Shown in pieces: positions 58,997 through 64,000 of a stretch of DNA of 64,000 bases. The stretch covers positions 1-64,000 of the forward strand of contig NZ_JACIVB010000051.1 in assembly GCF_014145455.1 (NCBI RefSeq), given 5' to 3'. A program made the translations under genes and the position numbers. The DNA comes from Limosilactobacillus rudii. GTDB lineage: Bacteria > Bacillota > Bacilli > Lactobacillales > Lactobacillaceae. The notes beneath the pieces were generated by a model. It was not told the DNA's origin. It searched no databases and was given only the letters and a program-made list of their open reading frames with translations. The first letter of the stretch is position 1. Every line of letters starts with the position of its first letter.

Positions 58997-59950
58997 ATGA
59001 AATTTACTGTTGTAGGTGCTGGTGCAATGGGGCTACGTTTTGGAGTATTACTGCAAGAGGCTGGGAATGAGGTAGATTTTGTTGAAGGATGGCAACCGCA
59101 TTATGACAAGATGAAGGAACAAGGGGGAGTGTATGTTACCCGCGAACATAAAAATAAACATTTAGTGCCGGTGAATGTCTATACTCCTGAAGAATATACG
59201 TCGACTAATGCTGATTTTGTCTTTTTCGAGTTAAAGCAGATGCAAATGGATGATATGTTGAAACGTTGTCAGCATTTCTTCAAGGATCAATATGCGTTAA
59301 CGGCAATGAATGGGATGGGGCATGTTGAAAAACTTTTGCAATTCTTCCCGCCAGAAAAGGTTGTTGCCGGAACTGCTTTGGTAGCGACTATTTTAACTGC
59401 GCCAGGTGAAGTAGAGTTTGTCGGTGAACGAGGAATGGGAACTACTAATTGGGCTAGTTATACTGGAAAGTCCGATGAAAAAATGAATCAGTTGATGGAA
59501 GAACTGAAAAAGGCTAATTTTAATCCGACGCTTAAAGATGATTTTATGGGAACGTTGATGGCAAAAGTTGTTTTCAATTCAGTAGTAAATACTCTTTGTA
59601 CAATGTTTGAAATCACAATGGGCGAGTATGCTTCGTTTGAGAAGGCTGATGAGCTGTCCCGTCAGTTAATCGACGAAGCTTATGACGTTTGTGAACGTGC
59701 GGGAATTCAATTAGTGAATACTCGTGCTGAAGAATTAGCCAGCGTGAATTATGTATCAAAGGTCGGCTGTCCACACCATTATCCATCAATGTATCAGGAT
59801 ATGAGTCATAATCGACCAGTTGAAGTTGATTATATCAATGGCTATTTTGTTAAATTAGGCCGTCAGTACCACTACGAGGCAAAAACTCACGAATTCGTTA
59901 CGAATCTAGTTCACCTTGCAGAAACAACCCGCCAGAATAAAAATGCATAA
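58997..59950 (+). CDS. Ketopantoate-reductase-like 2-hydroxyacid dehydrogenase (PanE family)
   Basis: A 317-residue protein of the ApbA/PanE family. The NAD(P) loop is VVGAGAMGLRFG (residues 4-15); the catalytic Lys is likely in LMAKVVFNSVVNTL (about 190), and the C-terminal domain has PSMYQDMSHNRPVEVDYINGYF. PanE of Lactococcus reduces branched-chain 2-keto acids. The Ile-reading T-box in front points the same way and not to pantothenate synthesis. GGGAG precedes the ATG. Confidence 0.85.
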   Translation: MKFTVVGAGAMGLRFGVLLQEAGNEVDFVEGWQPHYDKMKEQGGVYVTREHKNKHLVPVNVYTPEEYTSTNADFVFFELKQMQMDDMLKRCQHFFKDQYALTAMNGMGHVEKLLQFFPPEKVVAGTALVATILTAPGEVEFVGERGMGTTNWASYTGKSDEKMNQLMEELKKANFNPTLKDDFMGTLMAKVVFNSVVNTLCTMFEITMGEYASFEKADELSRQLIDEAYDVCERAGIQLVNTRAEELASVNYVSKVGCPHHYPSMYQDMSHNRPVEVDYINGYFVKLGRQYHYEAKTHEFVTNLVHLAETTRQNKNA

Positions 59951-59957
59951 AAATAGA

Positions 59958-59998
59958 AAACACCCAAAGTCGGCTAACAAGCTGATTTTGGGTGTTTG
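59958..59998 (+). terminator. Intrinsic terminator
   Basis: AAACACCCAAAGTCGGCT pairs with AGCTGATTTTGGGTGTTT (some G-U) around AACA. Confidence 0.87.
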
Positions 59999-60133
59999 TA
60001 TTCGAATCTCCGCAAAGATAGCCCACTGGGTTGGTCAAATGCTGATTTATCGCGTTTGAACTGCCGGTCAGCTATTGCACTGTTACATTTTTATCTTTAG
60101 CGGCCAGGTTATTTTCTGGTCTCCTTTTAAGAT

Positions 60134-61513
60134 TTATTTACTTGGAATATTAGTTTCATCCTTAAAATTAAATTCATCAGCATGACGTAGTGAGTAACAG
60201 AAATATACTATTAACCCAATAACAATCCAGAGGAGGTAGGTTAACCAGGCGTTGAGGGAAATGCTGACAAGAAGGACAATGCAAATAAGAACGGATAAAA
60301 CAGGGATGACATTACCAAACGGTACTTTAAATGGCCGTTTGAGTTCTGGATAACGGTAGCGGAGGATAATTACAATAAGGGAAATCAATGCAAAAACCAT
60401 TAGTGAACCGATATTAGCAATTAATGCAAGATAATGAAGATCAAATTCGCCGGCTAAAATTGCTGATAAAATACCAACAAGCCAAATGGCACGATTGGGG
60501 CTTTGCGTCTTATTGTTTAATTTAGCGAGTCCCTGTGGCAAAAAGGCGCTCCGACTCATTGATTTCATAATATTAGAACCAGCATAGATAAACGCAAAAA
60601 CAACTGCCATGATTCCGAGAACGGCCCCTAGAGAAACAATCTCAGCAACATATTTATGTCCTTTAGCTAGTAATACGTATGACATTGCTTCTGAGACATT
60701 TAAGTCTTTGTAACTGAGGACACCAGTCATTACTAAACTGACTAAGATGTATAAAGCAGTTGAAATTACTAAACATAAAATTATTGCCCGGGGAATATTT
60801 TTATCAACATCTTTTGCGTCTTCAGCCGATGTAGCTAAAGCATCAAAACCAAGGAAAGAAAAGAAGACGGCCGATGCGCCCGTGAAAACACCGCGGTACC
60901 CATATGGAAGGAAGGGGTGCCAATTGGCAGGATTAACATGTTGGGCACTAATAACAATAAAAAGGACGATGATAAATATCTTGACACCGACTAAGAAATT
61001 ATTAACCAGCTTGCTTTCGCTAGTTCCCCGGGTAAGAATAACTGTCATGAATAAGATCATTAGGACAGCTGGTAAATTAACATATCCGCCAGAAGCAGGG
61101 TTTACAAGTAAGCTATGCGGTAGGTTAATCCCTAATACTTCTAAGAAAGATTGGACGTAACCGGTCCACCCATTAGCAACAGTAGCCGTGGTTGTCACAT
61201 AAACCCCGATGAGTGTCCAGCCAGCAAGAAAGGCGACAAATTTACCAATAGATACCCAGGCGTAATAAAAGGCGCTTCCGGAATTAGGAAGACTTGTCGT
61301 TAATTCAGAATAGCAAAGACCAATTAATCCACTAGCGAGGGCGGCAATTAAAAATGAGAAGACAATCGCGGGACCTGCATCTTCCGCGGCAACAATTCCA
61401 GTTAAAACTAAAATCCCAGTTCCAATAATTGCACCAATTCCTAATACGGATAGGTCAAAAAGGCCGAGCGTTTTTTCTTGCTCTCCGGTCCCTTTATGCG
61501 GTTGACTTTTCAT
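60134..61513 (-). CDS. APC family amino acid permease (CAT type)
   Basis: A 459-residue transporter with about 12 helices. The N-terminal LGIGAIIGTGILVLTG and the FFSFLGFDALATSAEDAKD helix 6-7 loop place it with cationic or branched amino acid permeases (YfnA/CAT-like). The start at 61513 has AAAGGA upstream; the frame is open to 61552. It faces the PanE-like gene. Substrate unknown. No clear terminator beyond a weak hairpin at 60100-60125. Confidence 0.87.
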   Translation of the reverse strand: MKSQPHKGTGEQEKTLGLFDLSVLGIGAIIGTGILVLTGIVAAEDAGPAIVFSFLIAALASGLIGLCYSELTTSLPNSGSAFYYAWVSIGKFVAFLAGWTLIGVYVTTTATVANGWTGYVQSFLEVLGINLPHSLLVNPASGGYVNLPAVLMILFMTVILTRGTSESKLVNNFLVGVKIFIIVLFIVISAQHVNPANWHPFLPYGYRGVFTGASAVFFSFLGFDALATSAEDAKDVDKNIPRAIILCLVISTALYILVSLVMTGVLSYKDLNVSEAMSYVLLAKGHKYVAEIVSLGAVLGIMAVVFAFIYAGSNIMKSMSRSAFLPQGLAKLNNKTQSPNRAIWLVGILSAILAGEFDLHYLALIANIGSLMVFALISLIVIILRYRYPELKRPFKVPFGNVIPVLSVLICIVLLVSISLNAWLTYLLWIVIGLIVYFCYSLRHADEFNFKDETNIPSK

Positions 61514-61676
61514 AAGTATCGTATTCCTTTCAAATTCTCTTTTTTGTATCATACCTAAAAATTTTACATTAAAATATGCTTAGAAGCAAACTGGATATTC
61601 CTTAATAATTAAGAATAGTCTTACATAATTTAGGATACTAAGCATAGAATAAAGATAGAATGTCTAAAGAAAGCAG

Positions 61677-62978
61677 ATGAAATTAATGGCTAAAAATAAG
61701 TTAGTTGTGATCTCATTAGATTCAATGGGATTTCGTGATTTAAATGAATTACGGCAATTAGTTCCAACACTAGCAAAATTGATTACTCACGGTACATGGG
61801 TAAAAAAGGTTCAAGGAATATTTCCTACTTTAACGTATCCGTCTCATACATCAATAATTACCGGTCAATACCCTGTAGTTCATGGGATTGTTAATAATAC
61901 TAAGCTCCAGCCCCGTCGTGAGTCGCCAGATTGGTTTTGGTACCGCAAGGATGTAAAAGCGATGCCGCTCTATGATGTTGCACGGGAGCAGGGGTTGACG
62001 ACCGCTGCCTTTCTTTGGCCTGTAACAGCAGGCAGTAAGATTGATTATAACTTAGCAGAAATTTTTCCTAACCGGATTTGGACGAATCAGGTCTTGGTAT
62101 CACTTAAAGCAAGTTCACCATTATTTTTGTATGAAATGAATAGAAAGTATGGCAAGCTTCGCCATGGTATCAAGCAACCATGGCTAGATGACTTTGTGAC
62201 TGCTTGTGCGGTTGATACGCTAAAAACTAAGCAGCCAGATCTTACGTTAATCCACCTTGTTGACATGGATAGTATGCGTCACCGCTATGGTGTTCGATCA
62301 GCTCAGACAAAACATGCTCTCGTACGGTTAGATGCTCGAGTTGCTAAGATTATTCAAGCAACTAAAGATGCAGGCACCTACGATGAAACTAATTTTGTAA
62401 TTCTTGGCGACCACTACCAGATTAATGTTGATAAGATGATTCATCTCAACATGCTCTTTGCAAGGCGAGGATGGTTACACCCGTTAGGAAAAAAGGGCGT
62501 TTACCGCAATAATTGGCAAGTTACCGCCAAAACCTGTGATGGAGAAACATATATCTACACTCGTGGTGCTGTTGACTTAGGAAGCCTTAAACAGTTGATT
62601 GCGGGTGTTGAAGGTGTTCAACGCATTTATGATGGGGCGCAAGCAATTAAGTTAGGGGCTGATCCTAAATGTACTTTTTTGGTTGAAGCAAAGCCAGGAT
62701 ACTACTTTACCGATGAAGTAAACCGACCGGCAGTTGTGGAATCAGTTAATCCCGCTGCAATCGGTACCCACGACCGTTACCGTGCTGTACACGGATATGG
62801 TCCGACCCAACCGAATTACTATACAACAGCTATTTTCACTGGTCCCCAAGTTAATGCTGGTAAGGTAATTGAAGGGGCACGATTGGTTGATGAAGGACCG
62901 ACATTTGCTAAGTTACTGGGTCTCCATTACCCAGCTCCAACGGCAGGGCAAGTAATTGATGGTGTTTTCAAGGATTGA
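61677..62978 (+). CDS. Alkaline phosphatase/nucleotide pyrophosphatase superfamily protein
   Basis: A 433-residue phosphodiesterase-like protein without a signal peptide. Metal-site motifs are VVISLDSMG (first Asp), the nucleophile Thr in FPTLTYPSHTSIITGQYP, HLVDMDSMRHRYG and LGDHYQINVD, and His in IGTHDRYRAVHGYG. It belongs with ENPP/PglZ-type hydrolases and would cleave a phosphodiester or phosphonate. The start is 61677 or 61686; neither RBS is strong. The gene is followed after 9 bp by the Atg22-like transporter gene, so they form an operon. Confidence 0.82.
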   Translation: MKLMAKNKLVVISLDSMGFRDLNELRQLVPTLAKLITHGTWVKKVQGIFPTLTYPSHTSIITGQYPVVHGIVNNTKLQPRRESPDWFWYRKDVKAMPLYDVAREQGLTTAAFLWPVTAGSKIDYNLAEIFPNRIWTNQVLVSLKASSPLFLYEMNRKYGKLRHGIKQPWLDDFVTACAVDTLKTKQPDLTLIHLVDMDSMRHRYGVRSAQTKHALVRLDARVAKIIQATKDAGTYDETNFVILGDHYQINVDKMIHLNMLFARRGWLHPLGKKGVYRNNWQVTAKTCDGETYIYTRGAVDLGSLKQLIAGVEGVQRIYDGAQAIKLGADPKCTFLVEAKPGYYFTDEVNRPAVVESVNPAAIGTHDRYRAVHGYGPTQPNYYTTAIFTGPQVNAGKVIEGARLVDEGPTFAKLLGLHYPAPTAGQVIDGVFKD

Positions 62979-62987
62979 GGTGGAATT

Positions 62988-64000
62988 GTGAAATTTACAA
63001 AGCAACAGTGGCAATGGATTTTCTATGATTGGGCTAATTCTGGTTATGGAATTTTAGTTGTGACGGCTGTTTTGCCAGTTTATTTTAAAGCAGTTGCTAG
63101 TCAAGCCGGAGTTAGTAGTACTATTTCAACAGCGTTATGGGGGTATGCTAATAGCTTTGGGACACTGGTTATTTCAGTATTAGCACCATTATTAGGCGCA
63201 CTAGCGGATTATCCTCATTCTAAGCGTCGATGGTTAAATATATTTACGTGGATCGGAATAATTTTGACGGTCGGATTGGCAATTGTTCCAGTCGCTCAGT
63301 GGCAATTGCTTTTAATTGTCTATATTGGTTCAATTATTGGTTATTCTGGTGGAAATTTATTCTATGATAGTTTTTTAACAGATGTGGCTGATAATTATCA
63401 AATGGATCGAGTTTCCTCAACCGGTTACGGCATGGGGTATCTCGGTGGTGTTCTTTCATTTATTATTTTTTTAGTAGCCGAACTTACAGATGGGTTTGGT
63501 GGACTGCTAAATAGTTACGAGATAGCACGCTTTAGTTTTCTGCTGGCAGCGCTTTGGTGGGTGATTTTTGCATGGCCATTATTAAGGGATGGTCGACAGC
63601 ATTACAGTGTTGAAAAGGTGCAGAATCCGTTAGTTGACAGTTGTAAGCGGATAAGAAAGACTTTGCACCATATTAATAAGTATCATCAATTGACATGGTT
63701 TTTAATTGCTTATTTCTTTTATATTGACGGGGTTGACACCATCTTTACAATGGCAACAGCGATTGGTAAGGATCTAGGGATCGAAACAACAATGCTAATG
63801 CTTGTTTTACTCATCGTCCAATTAATTGCTTTTCCCTTTTCAATTCTTTATGGTTGGCTAGCCAATAAAATTTCAGCTCGGCGCACGATTATGATGGGAA
63901 TTATTATTTATTTTGGAATTTGTTTATATGCATTAAGATTGCATACATTAACTGATTTTTGGATTTTAGCAGTTCTTGTGGGGACGAGTCAGGGTGGTCT
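62988..64000 (+). CDS. MFS transporter, Atg22/UMF1-like (runs off window)
   Basis: A GTG at 62988 behind GAGGTGG opens a frame that continues to the last base. The visible 337 residues have KFTKQQWQWIFYDWANSGYG at the start, the YDWANS motif of the Atg22/UMF1 group, and FYIDGVDTIF in helix 7. About ten hydrophobic helices are seen; about 80-100 residues are likely missing. It sits in an operon with the phosphodiesterase-like gene. The substrate could be amino acids or a product of that enzyme. Confidence 0.85.
   Translation, partial: MKFTKQQWQWIFYDWANSGYGILVVTAVLPVYFKAVASQAGVSSTISTALWGYANSFGTLVISVLAPLLGALADYPHSKRRWLNIFTWIGIILTVGLAIVPVAQWQLLLIVYIGSIIGYSGGNLFYDSFLTDVADNYQMDRVSSTGYGMGYLGGVLSFIIFLVAELTDGFGGLLNSYEIARFSFLLAALWWVIFAWPLLRDGRQHYSVEKVQNPLVDSCKRIRKTLHHINKYHQLTWFLIAYFFYIDGVDTIFTMATAIGKDLGIETTMLMLVLLIVQLIAFPFSILYGWLANKISARRTIMMGIIIYFGICLYALRLHTLTDFWILAVLVGTSQGG

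Noticed and set aside
60100-60130. Terminator for the APC permease
   Set aside because: Only a 4-5-bp stem (CCAG/CTGG) and no clear U-run on the minus strand.
1-64000. CRISPR array, prophage, tRNA or rRNA genes
   Set aside because: No repeat-spacer pattern, no phage structural genes, and no sequence that folds as tRNA or matches rRNA was seen.

Overview
The window is a 64 kb chromosomal stretch of an AT-rich (about 38-40% G+C by eye) Gram-positive bacterium. It has strong AGGAGG-type ribosome binding sites, T-box leaders, PepN and PepC peptidases, a PadC/PadR pair, ECF folate uptake and a UPF0236/ISLre2-type transposase. Together these point to a heterofermentative gut lactobacillus, most likely Limosilactobacillus (L. 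reuteri group). The species is my inference from protein style; there is no rRNA or tRNA gene here to confirm it.

Layout. 1-3 kb: the tail of a transposase, a possible small RNA, an Rgg-type regulator with an SRPBCC protein, and a decayed MerR gene. 3-9.6 kb: hpt, a RibD-like reductase, and regulator/oxidoreductase pairs (MarR/NADH oxidoreductase, MarR/carboxymuconolactone-decarboxylase-like, TetR/NmrA-like), each with a visible palindromic operator, plus a gutted ATPase. 9.7-12.7 kb: an ABC exporter with a LytTR-DUF3021 pair. 12.9-19.4 kb: three aldo/keto reductases, two LysR regulators, a nitroreductase, a DMT exporter and an untracked 25-residue membrane peptide. 19.5-24.6 kb: HAD phosphatase, AdhR-like MerR, YtcJ-type amidohydrolase, glycosyltransferase and MgtC. 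24.7-28.6 kb: a secreted beta-lactamase-fold protein, a two-component system and a PepSY protein. 28.8-34.6 kb: flavodoxin, acetyltransferase, secreted lipase-like hydrolase, padC-padR, a secreted DUF1002 protein with PsiE, and an SDR resembling 7alpha-hydroxysteroid dehydrogenases. 34.7-41.9 kb: asparaginase, small unknowns, LacI with a GRP sugar transporter and HAD phosphatase, an azoreductase-like protein and a WYL regulator. 42-50.5 kb: asnA-asnS behind a T-box, folT behind a structured leader, pepN, an NmrA-like SDR and pepC. 50.7-64 kb: MFS, two HxlR regulators, nitroreductases, a second SDR, a GNAT gene broken by one TGA, a tandem pair of cytochrome-b5-fold proteins, a methionine-synthase-like gene behind a Met T-box, a ketopantoate-reductase-like gene behind a T-box that reads Ile, an amino-acid permease, a phosphodiesterase-like protein and the start of an Atg22-like MFS gene.

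How it works together. The theme is stress and detoxification. About sixteen NAD(P)H- or flavin-dependent enzymes sit beside their own small regulators, several of families known to sense electrophiles. A second theme is amino-acid economy, with three T-boxes whose specifiers align as AAC (Asn), AUG (Met) and AUC (Ile). The best leads are a YodB-like HxlR regulon sharing TTAC-N5/6-GTAA boxes at three loci, the Ile T-box on a PanE-like gene, the unassigned folT leader, the tandem b5-like proteins, and the long nested hairpin ahead of the broken GNAT gene.
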